A DNA stretch of 64,000 bases, taken from contig RCSZ01000014.1 in NCBI GenBank assembly GCA_014898425.1, forward strand, positions 1,302,001 to 1,366,000. The letters are read 5' to 3'. This stretch comes from Botryotinia globosa (lineage: Eukaryota; Ascomycota; Leotiomycetes; Helotiales; Sclerotiniaceae). The notes under the pieces were generated by a model, which saw nothing but the letters and a program-made list of their open reading frames with translations, was not told the origin of the DNA and did not search any database. A program made the translations under genes and the position numbers. Shown here piece by piece: positions 22,738-33,649 of the stretch; the first letter of the stretch is position 1, and the number at the start of each line of letters is the position of its first letter.

Positions 22738-23196
22738 GGGCACAGATAGTTGTCGGATGCTAAAATCACACCAAAACTTATATAGATTATCTATATATTT
22801 TTTGATAATAATATAGATTTAATTAAATATATTTTCTATTTTTCTATTTATTTTCAATTAAAATTTAATAATAAAAATATGATTTATTTTTAGGATTTTT
22901 TTTGATTATGAAATCTATATAGAAAGTTGATATAAATTAAAGATATCGAAATTTACTAGTAAAATAAGCGAAAATCAAGAACTTTTTTTTGAATTCAATT
23001 TCAATCTTATAAATAATAATATTCTAAGATTTGAGAATTATAAAAATTATTAATTCTAAGTTTTTATTATATAATAAAAATATAATCAAAATTTTAATTA
23101 ATTTTAATAGTTTTAAATATTTCTTTTTTATTTATATAAATAGAACCAAATGATTGTTTTTGGTGTGATTTTAGCATCCGACAACTATCTGTGCCC
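22738..23196. mobile_element. 459-bp AT-rich MITE-like element with perfect 39-bp terminal inverted repeats
   Basis: The first 39 bases (22738-22776, beginning GGGCACAGATAGTTGTCGG) are the exact reverse complement of the last 39 (23158-23196). The interior is almost pure A/T and has no frame of useful length. Size, perfect termini and lack of coding match a non-autonomous DNA transposon. The AT-rich interior suits repeat-induced point mutation, although RIP should also hit termini, so perfect termini suggest either late insertion or a protected C-poor sequence. The target duplication is unclear: TA flanks the right end directly, but on the left the nearest TA is three bases away. Confidence 0.8.
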
Positions 23197-23825
23197 TAGT
23201 ACTGTATATCTATCCATCCTTTAAGTCGACCACCCTACTTTTGAGCCACCCCTATTTTGAGCCACCTTTTTATATCAAAAATCACTTTTTTAATTTATTA
23301 ATAAGGTTATCTCTATCAATATTGAATACAATTTAACAAAAAACTAGATTTATATAATTCAAATTATTCTAAATTTATATTAAAAAAAATTAGATTTTTA
23401 GGAATTTTTTTGAATTAAGATTTAAAATTTCAAAATATTGATTTTTGAATTTGTATAAAAATCATTATATCTTAAAAACTTTTATATAATCTTTAATAAC
23501 CTTTTAACAATAATTATGAAAAGAAAATTACATTTTTTTTTGAAAATTTTATATCTAAATTTATAGAGAAATTCAAAAGAAAATATTAAAAAAAAGAATA
23601 AATATAAAGATATAAAGATATAATATATAATAAGTTAAAAGTAATATAAATAATCTCTATAATTTTGAGGATAATTTTCTTAAATATTTATTTATAAGGA
23701 ATGTTTTAGATTTTGAAGATCGTTCAAATTGAATATCTGATAAATTTATAATAAAGAAATTTAAAAAATTTAAAAAAAAATTTCTTCAAAGTTATTATCC
23801 TCTAGAGTGCGGGAACATAGCGTCC

Positions 23826-24178
23826 ACTATCCCCTATACCGCTGAGAATGAGCTCCAAAAGTAGTCCGTGCGATATACCCTGAATGATAAAGCCTTATTG
23901 GATAGAATAACTATTTTAATGGATTTTCAATCATATTTTTTATATTATTAAATCTTGATTTCAAATATCGATTTTTTATAATTTCAAAAAAAAGAAAAGA
24001 TTGAGATTTAATATATATTATTATATTAGAAGTTTTGATATAGAAAAAATATTGATTGAATTTTATATCAAAAAATAAATATAAATATTGAATTAAATTC
24101 AAGGAATCTTGATAATCTAATTGGTCAATAAGACTCTATTAAGCGAGGGAGCCCATTCTCAGCGGTATAGGGGATAGT
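23826..24178. repeat. inner perfect 25-bp inverted-repeat pair (353-bp unit)
   Basis: ACTATCCCCTATACCGCTGA and five following bases (23826-23850) recur as an exact reverse complement at 24154-24178. The repeat shares the core TATCCYCTA with the outer pair, suggesting related elements inserted one inside the other. Confidence 0.75.
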
Positions 24179-24467
24179 CTATATAATAGACCTTAAATAA
24201 TAAAGCCTTATTAAATAGAATAATTATTTTCGTAGGTTTTCAATTATATTATTTATAAATTCAAATATTGATTTCAAATTTCAAGTTTTTTAAATTTAAA
24301 AAAAGATTAATGATTGAAAATTAGTATATATTATTATATTCAAAATTTTGATACAGAAATTATATTGATTGAATTTTATATTAAAGAATACTTATAAATA
24401 TTAGATTATATTCAAGGAATCCTAATGATCTAATTGGTTAATAACTCCTTATTAAGCGAGGGCGCCC
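23883..24467. repeat. pair of diverged about 272-bp direct repeats
   Basis: Unit A (23883-24154) and unit B (24196-24467) share landmarks in the same order and spacing: ATAAAGCCTTATT, TTTTCAATYATAT, TATATATTATTATATT, GATTGAATTTTATAT, TTCAAGGAATC and TTAAGCGAGGG. Most differences appear to be between A/T-rich variants. This indicates a tandem duplication of one element followed by divergence. Confidence 0.75.
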
Positions 24468-24663
24468 GGAGTTCGCACTCTAGGGGATAGATTTTATAAA
24501 TTTTAAATTTATATATAATTTCTATACAAATTAAAAATCGATATTTTAAAGCCTCAGAAATCGATCCATAAAAATCCTCAAAATCCTAAAAATCTAAAAA
24601 TTCCAATATAAACTTAGAATGATTCGAATTATATAATTCTACATTTTTATTAAATGATATTCA

Positions 24664-24722
24664 ATATTGATAAAGATATTGATAAAGATATTGATAAAGA
24701 TATTGATAAAGATATTGATAGA
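24664..24722. repeat. 12-bp tandem repeat (ATTGATAAAGAT)n
   Basis: Four to five near-perfect copies of a 12-base unit at the inner side of the right transposon end. Confidence 0.9.
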
Positions 24723-24775
24723 TCAAAAAGCGATTGTTGGTGTAAAAGGGTGGCCCGAAAGGAGGGTGATCGACT

Positions 24776-25366
24776 TAACCATTTCCTTCGATTTCGGATA
24801 TTGAGTTTCTACTCTCTATGCATTAAACAGAAGATTTCACCCAATACAGCTATTCCTATTTCGATTTCGACTTCGATTTAGTGATCTTCTCTATCCTCGA
24901 TCCTCCACTCTTCTTCTTCCCGTCCGCCCTTCGACATTTGCATTTAAGATCTCCCCAAAGTCCAAAGCCAAAAATTTAAAGTTCATTTTTTAGGATGAAG
25001 AGATCCTTGCTCTCTAATGCGTCGTGATTCATGTGCAAGGTCTTTCGTTAGTTTCTCCAAAAACGCTATACTGACACAAGTAAATCGTAAAAAGGGACTA
25101 AACAATTAGGAGAGAAGAAGGAAAAATTATGTTTCCTGTGGTTTAATCTGTCATAGATCTACCACAACTGACTGATAGAAATCGCCAGCTAGCCTTTCAC
25201 AATATTCGGCCTTGAGTTTTTTGTAACCACATCTCTGATCTACTGTCCCATACCATCTCGAACTCATTCCCCATCACCTCCCTCATGCCCCCCCTCATAC
25301 CCCCCCTTCCTTACCCCAACCCTCTCCAATGCACCCATTTTCTACCCTCTCTCCCCTTCACCAACC
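24776..25366. other. intergenic between the transposon island and LSM1
   Basis: Composition returns to normal right of 24780. The stretch ends in the C-rich 3' flank of LSM1. Nothing else is recognised. Confidence 0.55.
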
Positions 25367-26150
25367 TCATCCAAAGATAGCCTCTCCAGAATTCTCCCCC
25401 TCAAATCCCAACTCCGCCAACTTCCTCAAACGATTCTTATCCCTCTTCGCCTCCATCGCCCTCCTCTCCTTATCCAACTTATGCACCACCTCCGCATCGG
25501 CTTTCTCATATCCTGGCGGCGCCTCATCATCTTTATCCAGATCTATTTCGCCCAGCAACAACACATTCTCGCCGCGCACGAGAAACAGTCCGCGGGGTAT
25601 ATCGGCGTAGAGACCAGGCTGCGTTGCACCTTGAGGTGAGGAGGGAGGGGGAGGCGCAATGAATATCCGTTCGACGGTAGATTGGAGGACGATATTTGCT
25701 GTAGTGAAATATGTAGTGAGTGATGTGATGTGATATGATGTGATGGGGCTAGAGAATAGGGAATGAGTGTATACCGAACTGATCCCAACTTCGGAGTATT
25801 CCAATAAGTTTTCTGCCATCACGGAGGGAGATCATAAGTTTTTCTGTAGAGTAGAAATAGTTTGGTTAGTATATGGATGTATTCATCACCAAAGAGCTGT
25901 GTGTGCACATCCTCAAGCAATAGCTCTACCACTAGTAGACTCCATGCAAGTAGTCATAACACAACCAGTATTTCCAACATAGCTTCGCGGATCGGGGAAC
26001 CTTACTATCAGTCAAGTCAAGCAATTGCGCAGCAGTCGTAAACATTTGCGCTGGGAGTTGCTGATTCGGCGGAGGAGGTATTATACCAGCTCCGAGAGCT
26101 GGCATCTCAGCCCCTCCTTCTGGGCCTTGATATGTCGGTTGGTGATCCAT
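25367..26150 (-). CDS. LSM1: U6 snRNA-associated Sm-like protein LSm1 (mRNA decapping activator)
   Basis: Three exons (26150-26006, 25843-25775, 25698-25367) encode 181 residues. The Sm fold is clear: Sm1 is LMISLRDGRKLIGILRSWDQ with FANIVLQSTVERI, and Sm2 is RGLFLVRGENVLLLGEIDL. An N-terminal Pro-rich extension (ALGAGIIPPPPNQQ) precedes it. A long C-terminal helix rich in Lys, Arg and Glu (VVHKLDKERRAMEAKRDKNR) follows, the feature that distinguishes Lsm1 from its paralogues and contacts the cytoplasmic Lsm1-7 ring pore. The ring binds oligoadenylated mRNA 3' ends with Pat1 and stimulates decapping in P-bodies. All junctions are GT-AG and in frame; the second exon is only 69 nt. Confidence 0.93.
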
Positions 26151-27440
26151 CTAGTCGGTATCTTGAAGGTAAAAAATCGATTATCGTGATAGTGAGAGTT
26201 TCAACCAATCCATTCCGCGGGTTGACGATAAAAAATGTCCAAAAGTTGAGCTTCGTGGACGAGATGAATAGTTTGGTTGGATGGAGTGGAAGTGGAAGAT
26301 TCAATGGTTGTGGTGATAGAGAGTGACCAATCGGTTGATAGACGCGCACTGTTAAAGTTGGGGTAAAGAAAAGAAGACGTCTTGGGAAAATGATATCAGG
26401 ATGAATTGAATAATGAATGGCCTTGTTTTGAATGTTGTGATGTCTCTTTATTATTCCTATTTGATTTTACAAAGTGAAAGCCCCCGAGCCTACTTGAATG
26501 AGATATGATACTGATACCTACCTTCCTGTCAATGCTCCTTCCCTTTCAAAGTTATCTTGGAGAGGGCCGAGAAGAAATGATATGAAGGACATTGCTCTTG
26601 AAGATAACAGAAAATCCTGACCATTGGGTATCTCTGTATTCCGTCTTGGTTCTTTGTCCTGATGATCTCTCCCTCCATATTTGATGACAATGAAGTAAGT
26701 ACTTGTTCCTTGAAATTCCGTATTCAAGATGCTATTACTCCTCAAGTGTTAAGTCAAGGTTGGTAATGATATTGCTCTTTATTTCTCTATATATCTTATT
26801 CGATATCGAATCAATCCTTCCTCCTTTCTCCTTTTTTCCTCCAATGTTAATAGAATTTTCCATGGATTGTTAGTACAAACACTGTCCACTTCATTAGATA
26901 TAGCAAGAACAGTACAAGTTAGTACTCAAGTACTTCAATGAAGATCTCAAAATGTGATATGTCATGGCGCTTTTGGGGAGATATGTAACAATGAAGGTGT
27001 CGAAAAACCTCAAAGTAGGTAAATATATGATGTTCAATAGAAAAAAAAAGTGACCATAGAACGACATGTGAGTGATGAAAACACACTGCATTAGATCCGA
27101 CTTTATTTTGCCATCTAGTGCAGACGAAAAAAGAAGAGTAAAGCAGCAATTTTCTTGAAGAAAACCAACCAACCAACCCAAAAATAAAATCCTCAAAATA
27201 TCTTTTTTACTTATTTTTTTTTTCAACGGAAACCGGTATCCATAACTCGTTGAATTAACACTGCAACTGGTAGGTATACAGTACGGCCGATCTCAAAAAG
27301 TTATTATTGCTCAATCCCAACTTGATCGGATGGAAAGGAACATCGTCGTGTATCGTCGTGTACTGTGTACTGTGTAACGTTGTCTCTTCGACCGTCCTAC
27401 TACAGCGAATTGTGGGAGAATAAACACCGGGCCCCCAAGG
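26151..27440. other. intergenic, no supported gene
   Basis: LSM1 promoter side and the 3' flank of the Nudix gene. Frames of up to 110 codons are AT-driven and lack motifs. Confidence 0.55.
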
Positions 27441-28036
27441 CTACCGTTGAATGGTACAACGTTCAAGAGCCTGTAATAATTCTGGACGCTCTTGAAGATC
27501 ATGTTTTGCCTCTGAATATGTCGCCCACTTTCGATTCCTCTTGTGCCTCTCTGGCCATTCTGTCTCTTCGCTTGTAACGGTGACTTGGAAGAATTGGTAG
27601 AGTGCTTTGGGTGCATTTTTCGAGATTTGTTTGGCAGTTCTGGTTTCCGTGATTTGACCCAAATCATAGTCGACGGTACAAACTATTCCTGCTTCCTCCC
27701 ATGCTTCACGTTGTGCTGCTTGAATGCATTCTTCATCAGTCTCCCATCCCCCTTTAGGTAAAACCCATGCGTTCCGACGTGTAGATTGTATAAGGAGGAC
27801 GTGAGTTTTTGCTGCGTTCAAAGGGACCACACCCGCAACGAGTCTTTCTCCTTCTGGGCCATAACCTGCATTCCCAAAGGAGGATGTAAGCCAATGAACA
27901 TTCCGGATTTGGAAGTAGGAGAATGTCAAAGGTAAGAGGCAAAAGGTATGAATGCGCCAAATGTCATAGAGGAATTGCAAAACGTACGTTGGTTATTTCT
28001 CCCAGTACGAGATTCCATAGGAAGGCCTGTTGCCAT
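27441..28036 (-). CDS. Nudix hydrolase, diphosphoinositol-polyphosphate phosphohydrolase type
   Basis: Two exons (28036-27988, 27865-27441) encode 157 residues. The Nudix box is complete: Gly55-x5-Glu61-x7-Arg69-Glu70-x2-Glu73-Glu74-x-Gly76, within GGWETDEECIQAAQREAWEE. The preceding strand and loop RRNAWVLPKGGWE is typical of the DIPP/Aps1 group, which removes beta-phosphates from inositol pyrophosphates and also splits diadenosine polyphosphates and polyphosphate. YGPEGERLVAGVVPLN at the N-terminus is shared by fungal Aps1-like enzymes. The protein is compact and likely cytosolic. The small first exon ends at CAAC|GTACGT. Its promoter runs into a dense microsatellite region. Confidence 0.88.
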
Positions 28037-28367
28037 GGTGAAGGTGAAGCTTCACCTGTAGGGTGCTGATGCACAGTGCAGGAAGCACAATTCGTTGTTG
28101 TAAATCAAAGAATTAGAAGTTCGTTGAGATAAAGTTCGGCTGCGGGAGGGAGTTGAGTAGGCTACTGTAACTTTTTTTTCTTTTCTTAAAAAAGGATCAA
28201 GAAGCGCAATCGTGCATGTTATCTCGTAGTAGGCTTGGAGGGAGATTTCAATATCAAATCGGAAATTTGTTTGGAATATTGGAAGAATTCAAGGACAATG
28301 TTTAATGAATTGAAAAATTAATTGATTGTCATTATGTGTTGGAAATGTATCAGACAATTCGAATTTT

Positions 28368-28410
28368 GAAGAAGAAGAAGAAGAAGAAGAAGAAGAAGAA
28401 GAAGAAGAAG
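28368..28410. repeat. (GAA)n microsatellite
   Basis: About 14 uninterrupted GAA units, followed by an imperfect GAC/GAA/GAG tract to about 28500, giving a long purine strand. Confidence 0.9.
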
Positions 28411-28545
28411 ACGACGAAGAAGAAGAGGGAGGAGGACAGGGAGGAGGACGAGGAGGAGGACGAGGACGAGGATGAAGAAGGAGAAGGAGAAAGAGAAAGG
28501 GGTTAGAAGTTTATGAGTGTGTACCGTGTGTATATATGTGTACAG

Positions 28546-28561
28546 GATGTGTGTATGTGTA

Positions 28562-28608
<47 letters not shown>

Positions 28609-28610
28609 GT
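28546..28610. repeat. (TATGTG)n microsatellite
   Basis: Alternating TATGTG hexamers with short GT runs, about ten units. Confidence 0.9.
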
Positions 28611-28700
28611 AGAATAGAATCAGTCTTCTTTGAAGGATTTTAAATAATGACTGACTGGATTCCAATTGGAAAGTACTGACTGACTGATTTTGAAAGTGCA

Positions 28701-28743
28701 GGTGAGGTGATGAAGTGAGGTGAGGTGAGGTGAGGTGAGGTGA
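28701..28743. repeat. (GAGGT)n pentanucleotide repeat
   Basis: Tandem GAGGT units, with one interrupted copy near the left end. Confidence 0.85.
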
Positions 28744-29156
28744 TGTGAAGGGGTTATAGTTACTACTACTCAAATCAAAATCCAAGCAAAGCCCAGGAAG
28801 GTAGAGTAAGTACAGTTCGAGTTACGGCAAGGCAAGGCAAGGCTTTGCTACAACAATAAAACATCCACTCGTTTTTCTCACTAACCTAATTAATTCTAAA
28901 ATATTGCTAACTTTCTATGAAAGAAAAGGTTCGGAGTAAACGGAGAAGGAGAAGGAGAAGGAGAAGGATAAGGATAAGGAGAGGTCAAACCGTCAAACCG
29001 TCAAAGAGAGAGGGAGCGAGGGAGGGGAGAAAAGAAGGACTAGCCTCTAGCTCCCAAGCAAGATATGATATTACAAGATACCAGATACCTACCTAGATAG
29101 TTCCGTGTCTCGTGCCTTTTTTCCTAATATCGGTACTGGGATCATATTTGTAGATT

Positions 29157-29157
29157 T

Positions 29158-29189
<32 letters not shown>
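29157..29189. repeat. compound (AT)n(GT)n microsatellite
   Basis: About nine AT units pass directly into about seven GT units. Confidence 0.9.
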
Positions 29190-29993
29190 ACATGGTCTTA
29201 GCATAGCTATATAGATCGAATCGATTAAGAATTTACTACTACTATATATGTGTGTATGTGTATATATATATAAGATTACCTATATATATATCATTTGGGA
29301 ATCTCAAACGACGATTCCGCGTTTGCTTATTATTCTTCCATTCCAAGATTGCGTGGGAGTTTACCGAGCCGTTGTAATGTCAATATATATATACACGTAT
29401 ATACGGAGTATATATATATATATATCATCACATCCACCACGCAAGTGAATATCTATGCCTCGTCTCCTGATCTTCTCTCTGATGGTTTCGAGCATGTATA
29501 CGGACAGTAAAGAAAGTGCCTACCTAGGTACCTACTGAGAGAGTATCATATAACGTATTCACTCATCTTCATCCACCTAGGTAGGTACAATACAATAATT
29601 CAATCAAACAATCACTTATTACTTTGTTTATTAGTATCAAATTATATCAAATTATATCAAATTACATCAAATTACATCAAATTCACCAATCCTCACTCAT
29701 AATTGGTTCGTTCAACAGAGAGTACAGAACTGAGTACTCGTACAGAACCACATGCTCGAGGTCCTACATACAACAACATCTGAGTATCAAACAATGTATG
29801 CCATTCCCCGTCAACTCCACAATTCCATCTTTTCATGCTTTGATTGTTCGATTACTGTATGTAATTTTATTGATATGGATCGGAACTGGATGGAATAATT
29901 AACTTGGCAAATCAGACTCCATTCTAGTCTCAAGCTCTCATGATCTTTTCTTGAGCGCGGGGTTGACAACACAAACCCAACTATCAACTCCCA

Positions 29994-30060
29994 CTCTTTA
30001 CTCTTTACTCTTTACTCTTTACTCTTTACTCTTTACTCTTTACTCTTTACTCTTTACTCT
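29994..30060. repeat. (CTTTACT)n heptanucleotide tandem repeat
   Basis: About nine perfect tandem copies of a 7-base unit, followed at 30068-30129 by CAA, CAG, CAA and CAT triplet runs. It is not the TTAGGG fungal telomere repeat. Confidence 0.9.
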
Positions 30061-30875
30061 CCTCCCAACAACAACAACAACAGCAGCAGCAGCAGCAGCA
30101 GCAACAGCAACATCATCATCATCATCATCTCACTGCCAATATCAGCCTTGTCACCTTGGGCTGTTTCCACATCATGCAAACCCCAATCTCGCTTCTTTCG
30201 CCCCTTGGTAAGTTCTAACGTTCGTTATTGGAGAACCAGAAAATCAGAAAGAAACCCCCATTTTGCATTTGGGTATCCATCATTGGCCAATGAATTGACC
30301 CCGTGGGCAAATGGCTCGATGTGAATTCATTTCGGATTCTCATCCATCATCTTTCCTTCCTTGACAGATTTTCTTCCAGTGCCATCTTCTTCTTTAGCAT
30401 TTGCCTCACTCAATACATGCTGCATGCTGTATTGTATGTATATTGTACAAATATACAGATGAATCATATCTACCTAGATGCTGCGTGCGTAGTAGTACTA
30501 CATTGTATACATTCCAAATATATCACGGGGAATTTGATGAGATATCTTGGTAGTTATTGGTCACAATCACCATCTCCTTTCATGTGGTTTAACAACAACC
30601 CCACTTCATCCTGTTCATCTTGTTCATTCAGTTCCCAGAAACACGGCTGAACCAGAAATTCAAAACTTATCGTCATACAAGTGTTACCATTCCGCAATCA
30701 TCACGATCATTGCAAAGGAATCATACAATTCCTCTTCCCCGGTCTCACATTGAAATTCTAAATTATCATCACCGGATCCGTATTGTAGCACGAAACGCAG
30801 ATGACACTGCAGATTTCAGTATCTTTCAGAAGAAATCAATATGATAAAATTGTTGTCACTTTGCTGACTTGATTC

Positions 30876-32356
30876 ATGCGATTTCTAGGCTACAGTAACA
30901 ATAGTTGTGGGTATTGTCACAATGATTCAGGCAGTAGGTTACATATTCTCATTACCTATCTATACAAATATATTCTTGGCAATATCATGCCAGATGTCTC
31001 TATCACACGTGCTTCTTTTGATGAGGAAATTACTTCCTTTCATATAGTCAATTTTGTTGAATATCTAAATTTGTTGCTCAAAGGCTTCCTTCAAGCTTTC
31101 GCAACGTGCAGAGCTCACTCATTTATTTGTCTTTACTTTTAGGTTATTCGTACTACGCCAGAACCAAAACACTCCAACCAGAATTTTACCAAGGACTTCT
31201 CGATCGAGGATGGAGACGTTCAGGTACCCTTCTCTATAAACCCGATCTTCGAAAATCATGTTGTCCACAATATACCATCCGTCTAGATTCTCACCAATTT
31301 CGCGCGACAAAAGATCAACGGCAAGTCGTAAATCGTTTCAACAAATATGTCCTCGGAGATGTATATACGAAAGAAGCAGCAAGATTGCATCCCAAATCAC
31401 GCGCGCAAGCTAAGAAACGTAACACGGACTTTGATCTCGAGGAAAGAATTCATGAAGGAGAAACGCAAAAGGTCAAGACACCACCAGAACCAGCACATGC
31501 TTTTACTGTTACATTGGAAACAGATGAGTTTACAGAGGAAAAATATGGTATTTTTAAAAATTATCAACGAATTGTGCATCATGAACCTCCTGATAGGATA
31601 AGTAAAGGAGGATTCCAAAACTTTCTCTGCTCTTCCCCTTTACCACGAAGCACCACAACCATCGACGGCAAAAGCAAACATCTAGGTTCTTACCACCAAT
31701 GTTACCGTCTCGATGGAAAGTTGATTGCCGTAGGAGTCCTAGATCTCCTCCCTAAATGCGTCAGCGCAGTCTACTTCATGTATCATGAATCGGTACATTC
31801 TTACGGCTTTGGAAAATTAGGCGCAATGCGAGAAATTGCACTAGCAAAAGAAGAGGGATATCAATATTGGTATGCAGGGTTTTACATTCACACTTGTGTG
31901 AAAATGAGATATAAAGGGGATTACAGTCCTCAATATATTTTAGACCCGGAAACGTACAATTGGATACTCTTTGATGAACATCTGAGGGAGAAATTTGACG
32001 AGAGGAAATATGTTAGTGAGACTCAAACAGCTTCTGGATCCTCAGAATCTTCAACACAAAACTCGGACTCAAACAACACACCGGATGAAGATTCATCGGC
32101 TCTCTACAAGGCAGATAGTAAACCCATCTTTGAAACATCGATGCCGGGTCTCCTTTCTAAATCAGACATTCTAACAAAATCCCCACTCGATCATGTTAAA
32201 ATCCGCATCGGCCAAAGTGTGCACGAGACGAATGAGCTGGTGAGTTGGGAGAGCGATAGTGTAGGGGATGTGGATAGTCTAAAGGGGATTATCGCAGAGT
32301 TGGTTAGTGCGGTGGGAGTGAGGCTGGCGGGGAAGATGGTGGTTTATTTTCGATGA
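30876..32356 (+). CDS. ATE1: arginyl-tRNA--protein transferase (N-degron pathway)
   Basis: Two exons (30876-30933, 31143-32356) encode 423 residues. The enzyme transfers Arg from Arg-tRNA to N-terminal Asp, Glu or oxidised Cys, marking proteins for the N-degron ubiquitin pathway. The N-domain has GYSNNSCGYCHNDSGSYSYY (Cys11 and Cys14 of the conserved CGYC cluster) and RRSGTLLYKPDLRKSCCPQY, the paired cysteines required for activity. The C-domain has FKNYQRIVHHEPP, GSYHQCYRLDGKLIAVGVLD, SAVYFMYHES and LGAMREIALAKE with YWYAGFYIHTCVKMRYKGDY, all typical of Ate1. The C-terminal 130 residues are Ser/Asp-rich and less conserved. The start chosen is the first ATG of exon 1. The protein is shorter than yeast Ate1 but the catalytic core is complete. 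Confidence 0.93.
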
Positions 32357-32676
32357 CGGGGGGTTAGAGGTGCGAAGAGCGTGTGAATTGTAAGGGATAG
32401 TGAGGGGGGTGGATTACGTGGTAGATAAATGGGAAAGAAAGAATTGCATGAGAATATGATGCAATAATGATATTCATATTCCAAATATCTCCAAATTTTA
32501 GCACACAACATCTGCGTTTGTTACGTTTTGTTATTTGACTCGTCTGTTCCATTACCCTTCTACTCTTTTTAAACTATACATCGAACTGAATTAACAAAAA
32601 ACAGCGAGAGAGAGAGCACCCTATCCACTTCTCCCAAATACCGGCCAAAATATCAATATAACTACACACCACACTA

Positions 32677-32860
32677 TTCATTCGTTCATTTGTTCATTCA
32701 TTCATTCGTTCATTCGTTCATTCGTTCATTCGTTCATTCGTTCATTCGTTCATTCGTTCATTCGTTCATTCGTTCATTCGTTCATTCGTTCATTCATTCA
32801 TCTATTCATTCATCTATTCATTCATTCATCCATTCATCCATCCATTCACCCATTCCTCAA
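32677..32860. repeat. (TTCATTCG)n / (TTCAT)n tandem repeat
   Basis: About 14 near-perfect copies of TTCATTCG degrading rightwards into CATTCATC variants, about 180 bp in all. Because 8 is not a multiple of 3, a translated frame cycles, so the apparent protein here is an artefact. Confidence 0.9.
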
Positions 32861-33542
32861 TCACACCTCTAGATAAATATAAAAAGTCATAGAACTTCCA
32901 CACCTATGGCTCTCGACCCATACATAGCAAGAATATCATCATCTCTACCCGAGCAGAGTGATCTATATACAGACAGGAGCTGAATCATTTCATCTCATCT
33001 AGTAACTCCTATGGATTTTATACAATCCCGCTTGATTAGGATAAGGTATGTATTCGAGTTGGGTAGATAGCGGTAGCGATGTGTATATATGTATATGTAT
33101 ATGTATATGTATAATGTTGAGAATTGGCAATGAACAGATTACTACGATATACTCGTTCTGCGTGCTAAAGTTTCTCTTCTCCGTACTGATAGACATGGAT
33201 GGTATCGGATCTCAATATCTACAAACAGTGTAGTATTACCATTCAAAATTCAACAATCAAAATGAATAAATACTGCTAAATCATCTGAGGATATAGCTCC
33301 TCCTACTCCTCTAATCTTCTTCCTACATACATACATCGAGCTCACGAGACCTTGAAAATTGATGTGAAAATTCATATCCAAATATTCAAGAGAGTCGCAA
33401 TGTCCTAAGATGAATATCATTATACCAAAAACCTATCTAGGTAGTTCTAGAATCAAATCGTGTGGTTATATGGATCTGCAAGATATCAGAGATACAGAAC
33501 GAACTCCTCTTTCCCTATATATTGAAAATCTCTCTTAATATT

Positions 33543-33649
33543 CATCTCCATCTCCATCTCCATCTCCATCTCCATCTCCATCTCCATCTCCATCTCCATC
33601 TCCATCTCCATCTCCATCTCCATCTCCATCTCCATCTCCATCTCCATCT
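33543..33649. repeat. (CATCTC)n hexanucleotide repeat
   Basis: About 17 perfect hexamer copies, about 107 bp. Open on both strands as alternating His/Leu and Met/Glu, which is an artefact of the repeat. A shorter CATCTC run recurs near 48930. Confidence 0.92.

Larger units (their letters stand above)
23796..24489. repeat. outer inverted-repeat pair nested in the transposon relic
   Basis: TATCCTCTAGAGTGCG at 23796-23811 is the inverse of CGCACTCTAGGGGATA at 24474-24489 with one mismatch. The pair brackets 694 bp, including the inner inverted repeat and two direct repeats. It looks like the ends of a further insertion. Confidence 0.7.
23224..24775. mobile_element. 1.55-kb AT-rich DNA transposon relic, pogo/Fot1-like ends
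   Basis: The left end (23224-23251) begins AGTCGACCACCCTAC and the right end, reverse-complemented (24775-24748), begins AGTCGATCACCCTCC. The two 28-base ends agree at 24 positions, and three of the four differences are transitions. Both ends are flanked by TA (23222-23223, 24776-24777), the target duplication of the Tc1/mariner superfamily. Ends starting AGTC with CACCC resemble fungal Fot1/pogo elements as I recall them. No transposase frame survives: the interior is extremely AT-rich, consistent with RIP. The element encloses further nested inverted and direct repeats. Confidence 0.65.
28037..30875. other. gene-free, microsatellite-rich region
   Basis: 2.8 kb with no supported gene and many simple repeats, several entered separately: GAA, TATGTG, GAGGT, AT/GT, the heptamer CTTTACT and CAA/CAG/CAT runs. 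Copies of CCTAGGTA occur at 29521-29535 and 29571-29588. Open frames here follow the repeats. Confidence 0.6.

Noticed and set aside
29994..30060. Heptamer array considered as an interstitial telomere tract
   Set aside because: Unit CTTTACT is not TTAGGG/CCCTAA or a simple variant.
32677..32860. Regularly spaced repeats suggestive of a CRISPR array
   Set aside because: Unit is 8 bp with no spacers and the genome is eukaryotic; it is a simple tandem repeat.
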